From Prochlorococcus sp. AG-347-J22 (GTDB taxonomy: Bacteria; Cyanobacteriota; Cyanobacteriia; PCC-6307; Cyanobiaceae), in NCBI GenBank assembly GCA_003279005.1, contig QCBY01000007.1, forward strand, positions 1 through 64,000: DNA of 64,000 nucleotides. Reading direction: 5' to 3'. The notes beneath the pieces were generated by a model. That model was not told the DNA's origin and did no database searches. It saw nothing but the letters and a program-made list of their open reading frames with translations. This document shows positions 54,301-62,785 of this stretch, in pieces (positions within the stretch are counted from its first letter, which is position 1; every line of letters starts with the position of its first letter). The position numbers were made by a program, and so were the translations under genes.

Positions 54301-54831
54301 TTAGAAGAAGCGCAAGATAGAGCGAAGGTTTCTTTAGTTGGAATGATTCCTGAATTAAAGCAAATTACTACGAGAAAAGGAGACAGAATGGCAATTGTCC
54401 AACTTGAAGATCTTTCAGGAAGCTGTGAGGCAATAGTATTTCCAAAGACATATTGTATATTATCTGAATTTCTACTTACCGATACTAGATTATTAGTATG
54501 GGGAACTATTGACAAAAAGAGTGATAAGACACAGTTAATTATTGATGATTGCAGAGAAATTGATAACTTGAAATTACTAATTATTGACTTAGATAATTCT
54601 CAAGCCTCTGATATAAGAATTCAAAATACGATAAGAGATTGTTTAGTTAAATTTAAACCAGATAAAAATAAATGTGGAATTAAGATTCCTGTACTGGCAG
54701 CTGTTAGGAATAATGATTCTGTAACCTATGTTAAGTTTGGAGATCAATTTTGTGTTGGAGATATTTTGGGAGTTACTAAATTACTTAAAGATAAATCTTT
54801 TCAGGTTAATTTAAAATCGTTAGTGACTTAA
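51331..54831 (+). CDS. dnaE: DNA polymerase III alpha subunit
   Basis: The 1166-aa replicative polymerase. It has an N-terminal PHP domain (FVPLHNHSDYSLLDGASQVS), the palm with catalytic acidic residues in KSMPDIDTDFCIDRRNEVID, and the fingers region VGPGRGSAAGSLVAYALQI. The tandem HhH and OB-fold domain are near residues 830-1120. This is a typical DnaE1. PAM68 converges with a 5-bp gap. Confidence 0.98.
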   Translation: MGFVPLHNHSDYSLLDGASQVSKIVERASDLGMNAIALTDHGVMYGALDLVKKCKEKGIKPIIGNEMYIINGSIDDPQPKKEKRYHLVVLAKNHRGYKNLVKLTTLSHLNGMRGRGIFSRPCIDKSLLEKYKDGLIISTACLGGEIPQAILKGKIDVAENIALWYKKLFGDDFYLEIQDHGSVEDRIVNVELIRIAKRHQIKVIATNDAHYISNMDVEAHDALLCVLTGKLISDEKRLRYTGTEYIKSENEMLKLFNDHIDNESIREAINNTVEVSKKIEEFELFGTYRMPKFPLKEKDDDSLSFLTKISKEGLLKRFNKSNIDEVSEIYIKRLSAELKIIDDMGFPDYFLVVWDYIKFARDNLIPVGPGRGSAAGSLVAYALQITNIDPVKHGLLFERFLNPARKSMPDIDTDFCIDRRNEVIDYVTNRYGEDKVAQIITFNKMTSKAVLKDVARVLDIPYGESDKLAKLIPVVRGKPFKLNEMIDKKSPSPEFREKYLKDSKVKRWIDLALRIEGTNKTYGVHAAGVVISSEPLDMLVPLQRNNEGQIITQYSMDDIESLGLLKMDFLGLKNLTMIDKTVSLIESSTGQKINIDELPPNDNKTFDLIGRGDLEGIFQLESSGMKQVVKDFKPNSLEDISSILALYRPGPLDAGLIPKFINRKNGSEKIDFPHPFIESILTETHGIMVYQEQIMKIAQDLAGYSLGDADLLRRAMGKKKVSEMVKHRNLFIEGSCNKGVDKKLANDLFDQMVLFAEYCFNKSHSTAYGAVTYQTAFLKAHFPVAYMASLLSVNSGSTDKMQRYISNCYSMGIEVISPSINLSGIDFTIKKDQILFGLSAIKNLGDSAIKNIIDNRNKLGSFKSFSDLCDRLPSNILNKRNLESLIHCGALDEFSDNKNRAQLFSDLEHVMEWASSRNRDRLSGQGNLFDSISNYEEKELSLSQRSKVDDYSLIEKLKLEKQLLGFYLSDHPLKHLAKPAKLVSPMSISQLEEAQDRAKVSLVGMIPELKQITTRKGDRMAIVQLEDLSGSCEAIVFPKTYCILSEFLLTDTRLLVWGTIDKKSDKTQLIIDDCREIDNLKLLIIDLDNSQASDIRIQNTIRDCLVKFKPDKNKCGIKIPVLAAVRNNDSVTYVKFGDQFCVGDILGVTKLLKDKSFQVNLKSLVT

Positions 54832-54836
54832 TTAAA

Positions 54837-55283
54837 TTACTTTTTCTTATCGAAGTTTTGAGAAGCAGGTCTAAAAGCAGCTTTAGCTCTTTGAATGTTT
54901 AAAGAAATATTTTCTATCCCAAAAAAACTTCCTGGTTCTTTATCCCAACTTGCTGATAATATTCCAAAACTCAAACCTCCAAGCCCTATTAAGAAAAATA
55001 ATGCGGAAATTGCAATTGTTGAAGATGGGGGAATTTCAGCAATGTTTCTTGTAACAATTATATAACTTACAACAAATACAGACATACCCATAATTGTTGG
55101 AATTCCTGCTGTAAAAAAAATTCTTTTAGCCATTCTGTCGGCTACATATTTAGGTATCCCATTAGATTGTTTAAGCTTTGGGGTAATTAAAGGAACATTT
55201 TTTTGAGTATTTCTAAAGGCATTGACCTCTGATATTTTTTTCTTTTTTGTAGTATTTTTCTTTTTACCTTGTTTTTTTTTCAT
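54837..55283 (-). CDS. PAM68 family photosystem II assembly protein
   Basis: A 148-aa membrane protein. A basic N-terminus (KKKQGKKKNTTKKKKISE) precedes two spans (FFTAGIPTIMGMSVFVVSYI and STIAISALFFLIGLGGLSFG). The conserved SASWDKEPGSFFGIENISLN loop follows and marks the PAM68/DUF3464 family. PAM68 proteins aid CP47 and photosystem II assembly. It lies 10 bp downstream of rpsO, a linkage I recall as common in cyanobacteria. Confidence 0.9.
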   Translation of the reverse strand: MKKKQGKKKNTTKKKKISEVNAFRNTQKNVPLITPKLKQSNGIPKYVADRMAKRIFFTAGIPTIMGMSVFVVSYIIVTRNIAEIPPSSTIAISALFFLIGLGGLSFGILSASWDKEPGSFFGIENISLNIQRAKAAFRPASQNFDKKK

Positions 55284-55293
55284 TAAGGGAAAT

Positions 55294-55563
55294 TTATCCT
55301 CTGATTCCGATTTTTTTAATTAGATCTTGATAATTTTGGGGATTTTTAATTTTCAAGTATGATAATAATCTTTTTCTTTTCCCTATCATTTTTAATAAGC
55401 CTTGCCTTGAAGCATAATCATGAATATTTTCTTGCAGATGGTCACTTAATTTGGAAATTTTTTCAGAGAGCATTGCAACCTGCACTTCAACAGATCCTGT
55501 ATCTTTTGCATGTACTTGATGGGATTCAATTAGTTTTTGTTTTTCGGCTGTATCGAGTGTCAT
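55294..55563 (-). CDS. rpsO: 30S ribosomal protein S15
   Basis: 89 aa, the normal length. It has the conserved [20 protein letters not shown], the loop [20 protein letters not shown] and [21 protein letters not shown]15 is a primary 16S rRNA binder and may autoregulate its own mRNA. It is co-transcribed with the PAM68 gene. Confidence 0.98.
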   Translation of the reverse strand: MTLDTAEKQKLIESHQVHAKDTGSVEVQVAMLSEKISKLSDHLQENIHDYASRQGLLKMIGKRKRLLSYLKIKNPQNYQDLIKKIGIRG

Positions 55564-55608
55564 TAAATTTATAAACTTATTTGTATTTTACTACGTAATT
55601 GGCCTAAA

Positions 55609-56283
55609 TTAATACTTTTGTCTATCTAAATAGTTCATGGCAACTTTTAGTAAATTTTCAAAAGAAAAAGAATTTTTTGCTAAAGTCTGAATTTTATTAT
55701 TTTTAATATCTTTAATAAGTTTGGGAAATAAATTTTTTATTTCTTTCTTGGGGTAGTTTAAAGATTGAAGAGTTAGATCAATATCTTCGAAAATTGATTG
55801 TAATTCTTTATTATTTAAAAGAAAATTATTTTCATCAAAATTTTCTTCTACAGTTTGTTTGTTAATTATTTTGCTTTTTAATTCAAGAATTATACGTTCT
55901 GTCATCTTTTGTCCAATTCCTTGTACAGAACCAATCAACTTTTTGTCATTGTTGTTTATCGCATTAATTATTTGAGTTAAAGAAAATTTATTTAATAATG
56001 ACATTCCGATTTGAGATCCAATACCCTTAATATTAAGAATTTGAATAAAGAAATCTCTTTGATCCTTTAATGTAAAACCAAAAAACGTATCAGAGTCTTC
56101 TTTTTTTATATGTTTCAACCATAAGATTATTTCTTTTTTAGAAATTTTATTTAAATTGATGTCTACCAATACTGATTCTAAGGTTTGAATTTCATAACCT
56201 AATCCCTGACAATTAATTAATATGTAGAATTTATTATTAGCTTGCCATGCACTTACTAATTCTCCTTTTATCCAGCTAATCAA
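55609..56283 (-). CDS. ruvA: Holliday junction helicase subunit RuvA, TTG start
   Basis: A 224-aa protein with an N-terminal OB domain (MISWIKGELVSAWQANNKFY), the tandem HhH region (ILNIKGIGSQIGMSLLNKFS and SVQGIGQKMTERIILELKSK), and a C-terminal UBA-like domain. It starts with TTG directly after the stop of the upstream gene (adjacent bases). The two genes are probably co-transcribed. Confidence 0.93.
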   Translation of the reverse strand: MISWIKGELVSAWQANNKFYILINCQGLGYEIQTLESVLVDINLNKISKKEIILWLKHIKKEDSDTFFGFTLKDQRDFFIQILNIKGIGSQIGMSLLNKFSLTQIINAINNNDKKLIGSVQGIGQKMTERIILELKSKIINKQTVEENFDENNFLLNNKELQSIFEDIDLTLQSLNYPKKEIKNLFPKLIKDIKNNKIQTLAKNSFSFENLLKVAMNYLDRQKY

Positions 56284-56622
56284 TTATCCACCATCCACCT
56301 GACATCCAATAGCTGCTCCAGTTACTGCTCCCAATGGGACAGCCCACCAACGACCTTGTTTCCTTGAAACTGCACCTCCAATTCCACCACCAAGTAATGC
56401 ACCTGCTATCTTTCCATCAGTACATTCATCTTTCTTGTCTCCTCCACAAGGTATTTCTACATCTACTTCATAATTTCTAACATAACCTGGGCTTGATTTT
56501 GTTCCAGGAATATATTCTTCCCTATATTCAGTCCTAGTACATGTTACGGATTTAGGAGTTGATGACTTAACTTCCAGAAATGGATAGAAACTGAAAATTA
56601 CTAATAAGAAAAATTTCATCAC
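56284..56622 (-). CDS. glycine-zipper exported protein
   Basis: A 112-aa protein with a signal peptide (MMKFFLLVIFSFYPFLEVKS). The C-terminal part is a glycine zipper (GKIAGALLGGGIGGAVSRKQ, then GAVTGAAIGCQVDGG), as in Rickettsia 17-kDa-type and YmgG-like surface proteins. Four Cys could pair. It lies immediately before ruvA. It is probably in the outer membrane or periplasm. Confidence 0.8.
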   Translation of the reverse strand: MMKFFLLVIFSFYPFLEVKSSTPKSVTCTRTEYREEYIPGTKSSPGYVRNYEVDVEIPCGGDKKDECTDGKIAGALLGGGIGGAVSRKQGRWWAVPLGAVTGAAIGCQVDGG

Positions 56623-56643
56623 AAATTTATTTCTAGTAATATT

Positions 56644-57531
56644 TTAAATCTTTTTTAGTATTTTGCTAGTAGAAATAATAGTTCCTAACAAAACTAGTAA
56701 TGAACCAATTATAAAATTGATATTTATTATTTCATTGAAGAATAAAAACCCCCATAAAGAGCCAAAAAATACTTGTAAATAATTTATCGTAGCTGCTTCT
56801 GAGGTTGGCAATTGCTTTATCCCAACGGTTAAAAATGTTTGTCCGGCCTGTGTAAAAAATCCTATACCAAGGATCCAAACTATATCAATAATATTTGGTG
56901 TTACCCAATTCATTAATACAATGGGTGATAGCGTAATTACAGACACTAATGGAAAGTATTTTATTATTATAAAAATATCCTCTGTTAATGATAGTTTCTT
57001 TACTGTTATGTAAGCCAAGGAGGTTGAGACAGCCCCAAGAAATGCAATTAATAAGACAAATTTATCTAGCTCAATTTTCAAACTTGATAATTGGTATGGA
57101 TTTAAGATTATTAATATTCCTAACCATCCTATTAAAGATGCAATAACAACATTCTTAGTAATCTTTTCATTAATAAGAATTCCAGCAAAAATAGATATGA
57201 AAATTGGGTAAGTATATTGAATAACAGTAGCGATATTTAGAGGCATATTTCGTATAGCATAAAAAATACAAACCAATGCTATAGTCCCCAAAATGCCTCT
57301 CAAGATAAGTAATGGTTTGTTATTTCCCCAAGGATTTAAATTTTTTTTATTTATTATTAAAGAGGTTATTGACAAGCTTAATAATGATCTGAAAAATACC
57401 AATTCATATATCGGTATCCTATTATCAATTTTCTTCACGCAAAGAGTCATAAGGCTAAAGAAAAGGGATGCAAATATTAAATTAATCTTATTAATTGCTT
57501 TACTATTTCGATTGAAAAACTCTTTCAACAT
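56644..57531 (-). CDS. EamA/DMT-family transporter
   Basis: A 295-aa protein with ten spans in two repeats of five. It has the family stretch KIDNRIPIYELVFFRSLLSL, then AIRNMPLNIATVIQYTYPIF (the EamA hallmark) and the second repeat SEAATINYLQVFFGSLWGFL. It is an exporter of metabolites or amino acids; the substrate is not predictable. It is divergent from dnaG. Confidence 0.88.
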   Translation of the reverse strand: MLKEFFNRNSKAINKINLIFASLFFSLMTLCVKKIDNRIPIYELVFFRSLLSLSITSLIINKKNLNPWGNNKPLLILRGILGTIALVCIFYAIRNMPLNIATVIQYTYPIFISIFAGILINEKITKNVVIASLIGWLGILIILNPYQLSSLKIELDKFVLLIAFLGAVSTSLAYITVKKLSLTEDIFIIIKYFPLVSVITLSPIVLMNWVTPNIIDIVWILGIGFFTQAGQTFLTVGIKQLPTSEAATINYLQVFFGSLWGFLFFNEIININFIIGSLLVLLGTIISTSKILKKI

Positions 57532-57629
57532 TACTAAAAAATAATTTTATTGTGAAATTTTGTAGATTCTTCTAAAAATTTGTTCTATAACATAGTGACA
57601 ATGTGACTTCTTTTTGGAAATAAATATAA

Positions 57630-59675
57630 ATGGGACCTTCGATACATCCAAGCACTATACAGGAGGTTAAAGATAAAGCAGATATTGTAGATGTTATTTC
57701 TGAACATATTGTCTTAAAGAAAAAGGGAAAAGAATTTGTGGGAATATGCCCTTTTCATGATGATAGTAAACCATCCATGACTGTTTCTCCCACTAAACAA
57801 TTTTATTATTGTTTCTCTTGTGGAGCCGGAGGAAATTCTATTAAATTTTTAATGGAGTTTACTCGTAATAACTTTACAGACGTTGTTCTCTCTCTTGCAA
57901 AAAAGAATGATATTAATGTAATAAATGTTGATGGCCCTCAACAAGAGATATATAAAAAACAATTATCTAGAAGAGAGGAACTATACAAGATTCTTCGAGT
58001 TGCAAAAGACTGGTTTAAATCTCAATTAAATAATTCATTAGGAAAGGAAGCGCATCATTATTTGACATCAAAAAGAAATTTAAATACTAAAAATATTAAT
58101 GATTTTGAATTAGGTTTTGCTCCTAATTCATGGAATGATTTATTTAATTATCTTTCAAAAGTGGAAAAATTTCCTATAAAGTCTATTTTAAGCGCAGGCC
58201 TTGTGATCTCAAAAGAAAATTCTGATAAGATTTATGATCGCTTTAGAAATAGATTGATAGTTCCTATTTTTGATATGCAAGGAAGAGTTGTTGCTTTTGG
58301 GGGTAGATCTCTTGATTCTCAGGAACCCAAATATTTAAATTCTCCCGAATCCGAAGTTTTTGAGAAAGGTAAAATTTTATTTGCGTTTAATAAAGCATCT
58401 AGCAATATTAGAAAAAGAGATAAGGCAGTTATAGTAGAAGGTTATTTTGATGTTATTTCACTTCATTCCAGAGGTATTACGAATTCTGTAGCTTCTCTTG
58501 GAACAGCTTTAAACAAATATCAAATATCCCAACTTTGTAGATGTACTGATAGTAAAAATATAATCATTAATTTTGATTCTGATAATGCAGGTAGATTAGC
58601 TACAAAAAGGGTTATAAATGAAGTTGAAAGCTTATCACTTCATGATCAAATAAACTTAAAAATACTTCAAATAAAATCATTTAAAGACCCTGACGAGTAT
58701 CTTAAAAGAAATACTGCAGAAGATTATTTTAATTTAATAGATAATGCCTCTTTCTGGATTGATTGGGAGATTGATCAGATTTTTAATAACAAAGACTTAT
58801 CTAAATCTGATATATTTCAGAACGTTATTTCTTCAATAGTTAAGCTACTAAGTAAACTGCCTCAATCTGCTACTAGAACGCACTATTTGCAAAAAGTTTC
58901 TGAAAGATTAAGTAAGGGTCAAGCGAGATTAGCTATTAAATTTGAAGAAGACTTGAGAAAACAAGTTAAAGGATTTCGTTGGCATGGAAGATCAAAAAAA
59001 TTTGAACAGCCAAATGAAATTAGTCAACGTGAAAGAAATGAATCAGAAATAATTTATTATTATCTACATTGTCCCGAACATAGACTTTTTATTCGTGAAG
59101 AATTACTTAAAAGAGAAATAGATATTTTCAATACTGAAAGTATTCGTCTTATTTGGGAATCTATCTCACAAATAGAAGAAAATAATTTAGGTTCGAATTA
59201 TTTAGATGATTTGAAAAATGCAAATAATAAAAAATTGAGCAATGACTTTAATTCAATTAACTTGATTTCACTTTTACCTGATCACCTGGCTCTTAACAAT
59301 CTTGAAGTCTCAAATAATATTAATACTTTTATTAATCCGGATGAATTATTTTTAACCAATCTAAAAAATCCTTTAGAAAATCTTCTTGGAACTTTGTCTC
59401 TTCTTGAAAGATATAAATCATTAAAAAGATGTAGACATCTCATTGAATCTTGGGGTTCTCAAAGACTTAAAACTTTAGAAAACTGTATTTCTATTTTAAT
59501 TGATAATTCTTCCTTAGAAACTTCAGACTCTAATAAAGAAATTGATGATGTCTTTAAAGATTTAAACTCAGATGCTATTAAATTTCAAGAATTATATTAT
59601 CTAGAAAGAGAGCATATCAATCTACTCGATAAACAACGTTGTGGAAATTTTTCTTATAAAAAAATAAGTCTTTAA
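57630..59675 (+). CDS. dnaG: DNA primase
   Basis: A 681-aa enzyme. The N-terminal CHC2 zinc finger is CPFHDDSKPSMTVSPT with YYCFSCGAGG (C-H-C-C). The catalytic core has KYLNSPESEVFEKGKILFAF and the TOPRIM motif AVIVEGYFDVISLHSRG with NFDSDNAGRLA. The C-terminal helicase-binding domain is long and poorly conserved. It is normal size for cyanobacteria. Confidence 0.97.
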   Translation: MGPSIHPSTIQEVKDKADIVDVISEHIVLKKKGKEFVGICPFHDDSKPSMTVSPTKQFYYCFSCGAGGNSIKFLMEFTRNNFTDVVLSLAKKNDINVINVDGPQQEIYKKQLSRREELYKILRVAKDWFKSQLNNSLGKEAHHYLTSKRNLNTKNINDFELGFAPNSWNDLFNYLSKVEKFPIKSILSAGLVISKENSDKIYDRFRNRLIVPIFDMQGRVVAFGGRSLDSQEPKYLNSPESEVFEKGKILFAFNKASSNIRKRDKAVIVEGYFDVISLHSRGITNSVASLGTALNKYQISQLCRCTDSKNIIINFDSDNAGRLATKRVINEVESLSLHDQINLKILQIKSFKDPDEYLKRNTAEDYFNLIDNASFWIDWEIDQIFNNKDLSKSDIFQNVISSIVKLLSKLPQSATRTHYLQKVSERLSKGQARLAIKFEEDLRKQVKGFRWHGRSKKFEQPNEISQRERNESEIIYYYLHCPEHRLFIREELLKREIDIFNTESIRLIWESISQIEENNLGSNYLDDLKNANNKKLSNDFNSINLISLLPDHLALNNLEVSNNINTFINPDELFLTNLKNPLENLLGTLSLLERYKSLKRCRHLIESWGSQRLKTLENCISILIDNSSLETSDSNKEIDDVFKDLNSDAIKFQELYYLEREHINLLDKQRCGNFSYKKISL

Positions 59676-59679
59676 CAAT

Positions 59680-60135
59680 TTATAAGCAATAACTTTTCAG
59701 TATTTCTTTTATTTTTCTTGGCCTGTCTTCCATAACATAAGCTTCTAATTCTTTATCTAAATTCCCAGATATTCGTACTGATGATTTTAGAGCTTTTAAT
59801 TTTCCTTTATGGATTTTATCTTCTATATTTTTTATTACTCCTATGGGTTTATTGTTATTGCATGACTGGACTAGATGTGTTGTCTCATGCCTTAAAGCTC
59901 TTCTTATATAAAGATTTGTTTTGTGATTATCGTAACGCTTGTCTTCTCTATAACCTCCTAATTTTTTCGCATTTTGAGTGCAAATAACGATTTTTTTTTC
60001 TCTTTTTTTATAAAAACCAACAAACTTTTTATCTATAAGGCAAAGCTCTGTATTCTCTTCTATTGAATGATTTGATTTATTGATTAGTTCTATTATTTCT
60101 CTATCGATCTTGTTTAAAAATAATATAAATTCCAT
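59680..60135 (-). CDS. putative zinc metallopeptidase-like protein (HExxH)
   Basis: A 151-aa soluble protein. Residues about 86-100 read RRALRHETTHLVQSC, a clear HExxH signature (HETTH). The rest is basic and helical, with no signal peptide. A small cyanobacteria-type family that I cannot name. It is convergent with dnaG across only 4 bp and lies next to umuC. Protease activity is suggested only by this motif. Confidence 0.65.
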   Translation of the reverse strand: MEFILFLNKIDREIIELINKSNHSIEENTELCLIDKKFVGFYKKREKKIVICTQNAKKLGGYREDKRYDNHKTNLYIRRALRHETTHLVQSCNNNKPIGVIKNIEDKIHKGKLKALKSSVRISGNLDKELEAYVMEDRPRKIKEILKSYCL

Positions 60136-60144
60136 TTCCGCTTT

Positions 60145-61437
60145 TTATACAATTATATTTGGGATTTTTTTAATATCTGTTGTTGATCCGGGACTTAATG
60201 AATTTCTATTCATTGTCCAGTCTTGTGGCTTTTTTGCAATTGCCCATGTAATTGCTTTATTATTAAATTTTTTATTCAAAGAGTCAATTGTTTTCATAAG
60301 ACTTATTGATTTTATTGAGTCTTCTTGAGACTCGTAATTGATAATTGATTGCTGTAAATATTTGCAGTTAGTTAAATCCTGCATTAAAACTCCAGCTTTT
60401 GATAATTTATATTCTGGAGAGTAAATCTCTTTAGATAATGCGACGACTGTTTTTAAAATAGTACTTGTGTTATTTGTTGCATTTATAAGTTTTTTATGAG
60501 CACTTTTTTGATAAGGATTATTTGAATAATGACTAGTTCTTGTAAATACTGTAATGGTAGATGATTTTAAATTTTGACTTCTCATTTTTGCTGACGCTTT
60601 TATTGCATAAATTGCTAATGCTTGAGTTAAATCTTCTAATTTTGTGATTGGTTTGCCAAAACTTCTACTTACTTGAATCTCTTTCTTTGGCTTTTTATTT
60701 ATTTCTATCGGAAGACATTTATTACCTTTTAATTCCAATTGCAACCTTTTCCCTACGACTCCTAACTTTTTAATGATTTCATCTTGATCCATATCTCTTA
60801 ATTCTTTCGCATTTTTAATTCCTTTGCTTTGTAACCAATTAGATGTTTGTTTACCAATTCCCCATATGTTTTCTACACTAATTTTTCTTAAGTAATCATT
60901 CTCATTTTCGATTCTAACTAAATCAAATATTCCTGCTGAAGAATTAATATTCTTAGCTAGCTTATTAGCAATTTTCGCCCTTACTTTATTTTCGCCTATT
61001 CCAATTGTTAAAGTTATTCCTAGGCTTTGATATATTAAGCATCTTACTTTTCTTGCCCAAGGATGTAAACTTTTATCCTTAGGTCTAAGAATTGAGACAA
61101 AGGCTTCATCAATAGAATAAATCTCCATCTCTTCAGAATAGTTCTTTAATAAATTCATTAATCTCTTGCTCATGTCACCATAGAGTGAGTAATTTGAACT
61201 TAAAACTACGACCCCTAATCTATTCAATCTTTCTTTTGCCTTAAAATAAGGAATTCCCATTTTAATTTTTAATGCACGAGCTTCAGGACTTCTTGCGATA
61301 ACACAGCCATCGTTATTAGATAAAATTACTACTGGTTTATTTCTTAAATGCGGGTTAATACTTTGTTCGCATGAGGCATAGAAATTATTAGCATCTATAA
61401 GAGCTATTGATTGAGTACTGGAACTTTTGCTTTTCAT
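60145..61437 (-). CDS. umuC: DNA polymerase V subunit UmuC
   Basis: A 430-aa Y-family translesion polymerase. The metal site is IALIDANNFYASCEQSINPH, then VVILSNNDGCVIARSPEARA and the second catalytic pair EIYSIDEAFVSI. The C-terminal little-finger domain has RSFGKPITKLEDLTQAL. It overlaps umuD by 4 bp, so the two are translated together. Confidence 0.96.
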   Translation of the reverse strand: MKSKSSSTQSIALIDANNFYASCEQSINPHLRNKPVVILSNNDGCVIARSPEARALKIKMGIPYFKAKERLNRLGVVVLSSNYSLYGDMSKRLMNLLKNYSEEMEIYSIDEAFVSILRPKDKSLHPWARKVRCLIYQSLGITLTIGIGENKVRAKIANKLAKNINSSAGIFDLVRIENENDYLRKISVENIWGIGKQTSNWLQSKGIKNAKELRDMDQDEIIKKLGVVGKRLQLELKGNKCLPIEINKKPKKEIQVSRSFGKPITKLEDLTQALAIYAIKASAKMRSQNLKSSTITVFTRTSHYSNNPYQKSAHKKLINATNNTSTILKTVVALSKEIYSPEYKLSKAGVLMQDLTNCKYLQQSIINYESQEDSIKSISLMKTIDSLNKKFNNKAITWAIAKKPQDWTMNRNSLSPGSTTDIKKIPNIIV

Positions 61438-61850
61438 AAGTAACTATGTATTGAATAGATTACAACTCCCCAAATTTGTATATCAATATGATTTCTAAAA
61501 CTGAAGTCTGGATAATTGTGATTTTCTGCTTTTAAATATAATTCATTATTTTTTATGGATAATCTTTTTATCGTAAATTCTCCATCTATCATTGCAATTA
61601 TAATATTCCCTGGTTTAGCAGTTAAACTCTTATCTACTATTATTAAATCTTTATCTTTAATTCCTGAATTTATCATTGAGTCACCTTTTACTCTAAGAAA
61701 AAAAGTACTAAAAGGATTAGATATTAAATGCTCGTTTAAATCAATATTTTCCTCAGTATAGTCATCTGCAGGAGAAGGAAAACCTGCCGATATCGAGTCA
61801 CTTAATAATGGAATCTTCACATTTTTAAAAGCTGAATCAGAAGGGAGCAA
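61434..61850 (-). CDS. umuD: UmuD, self-cleaving subunit of DNA polymerase V
   Basis: A 138-aa LexA/UmuD-type serine peptidase. The cleavage site is in SISAGFPSPADDY (Ala-Gly), the nucleophile Ser is in RVKGDSMINSGIKDKDLI, and the Lys general base is in GEFTIKRLSIKNN. The TTG start at 61850 is the only start before the cleavage-site region; the frame has no ATG upstream. The SOS-like box lies just upstream. Confidence 0.93.
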   Translation of the reverse strand: MLPSDSAFKNVKIPLLSDSISAGFPSPADDYTEENIDLNEHLISNPFSTFFLRVKGDSMINSGIKDKDLIIVDKSLTAKPGNIIIAMIDGEFTIKRLSIKNNELYLKAENHNYPDFSFRNHIDIQIWGVVIYSIHSYL

Positions 61851-61862
61851 AGCTTTGAGTTG

Positions 61863-61878
61863 TAGTACATATATACTA
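61863..61878 (-). promoter_or_regulatory. LexA-like SOS box upstream of umuDC
   Basis: TAGTACATATATACTA is a near-perfect palindrome of the TAGTAC-N4-GTACTA type (one mismatch between arms) that resembles the LexA boxes described for marine cyanobacteria. It lies 13 bp upstream of the umuD start codon, so LexA binding would block transcription or early initiation. DNA-damage control of umuDC fits its known biology. Confidence 0.65.
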
Positions 61879-61942
61879 TATATTAAATTCCTTAAATTGT
61901 GTTTGTTTTTAGAGTTTTATATATAATCTTTAATCTTCTATT

Positions 61943-62356
61943 TTATGCACGATGATAAGGAGAATTATTTGAAATAGAAATAGCTCTATAAATTTGTTCG
62001 AGTAGAATTAATCTTGCAAGTTCATGAGGAAAAGTAAGAGAAGAGAGGCTTAGTAAAAGATGAGATTTCTGTTTAATGTCTGTAGGGATCCCATCGGCAT
62101 CTCCTATAAGAAAATTAATTTTTTTATTTTTAAAATTTAAAAGTAAAGATGTTAATTCTACTGAACTGAAGGATTTACCTTCTTCAGAAAGGCAAATAAT
62201 AATATTATTAACTGGAATATTATTAATATTGAAGCTTTTAGACTCATTAATAATGAGCTCAGGCATCCTTTTTTTGTATTGATTAATCCCTTCTTTTATC
62301 CAATTTTTTTTTATTTTACCAATAGCATTTATTGATAATCTATTAGTCTGAAGCAT
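61943..62356 (-). CDS. rlmH: 23S rRNA (pseudouridine1915-N3)-methyltransferase RlmH
   Basis: A 137-aa SPOUT methyltransferase. It has [19 protein letters not shown]-type motif (here [19 protein letters not shown]), [20 protein letters not shown], and the C-terminal [20 protein letters not shown], of which the YHR end is invariant. The family length is about 155 in E. coli and shorter in cyanobacteria. Confidence 0.94.
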   Translation of the reverse strand: MLQTNRLSINAIGKIKKNWIKEGINQYKKRMPELIINESKSFNINNIPVNNIIICLSEEGKSFSSVELTSLLLNFKNKKINFLIGDADGIPTDIKQKSHLLLSLSSLTFPHELARLILLEQIYRAISISNNSPYHRA

Positions 62357-62376
62357 AGAAAATAAGAAAATTTCCT

Positions 62377-62688
62377 TTATTCATCAAGAAGATAATTAAA
62401 TTCGTCATAAAGCTCATCTTCAATCGATAAATTGTTTGAGTAATTAGTTTTTCTAGAATTTAAATTATGAAAACTATCCTCACAATTTTTTAATAATGGA
62501 TTTTCTTTTGTTGTTTCACTTATATCGTCGGAATTATCAATTATAGAATAGAAAATCTTGGATGGGTCATCAACTTTGGATGAATTATTAAGTTCTTGCT
62601 GATTTCTACATGAGTTATTATTGTTCACTAAATTTCTTTGTGTAATAAAAGTACCGAGTTTATCTAGATTTTTTTTTGATAGGCCCAT
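62377..62688 (-). CDS. hypothetical protein, 103 aa, preceded by a tetranucleotide repeat
   Basis: A polar, probably disordered protein ([20 protein letters not shown], many Asn/Ser/Asp) with an acidic C-terminus ([16 protein letters not shown]). No family recognised. Its start codon at 62688 lies 7 bp from a 35-bp AATA tandem repeat on its 5' side, so repeat-length change could alter its leader or spacing. Confidence 0.6.
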   Translation of the reverse strand: MGLSKKNLDKLGTFITQRNLVNNNNSCRNQQELNNSSKVDDPSKIFYSIIDNSDDISETTKENPLLKNCEDSFHNLNSRKTNYSNNLSIEDELYDEFNYLLDE

Positions 62689-62695
62689 ATTATTT

Positions 62696-62730
<35 letters not shown>

Positions 62731-62732
62731 AG

Positions 62733-62752
62733 AGATATATATGTATATATCT
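62733..62752. promoter_or_regulatory. 20-bp near-palindrome in the rsmA promoter region
   Basis: AGATATATATGTATATATCT is a near-perfect inverted repeat, 33 bp upstream of the rsmA start. It could be an operator, a cruciform-prone AT tract or a promoter -10 region. Its AT-only arms make chance possible. Confidence 0.5.
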
Positions 62753-62785
62753 ATTTATAATTTAAACACATAAATTCTCTTTTGG

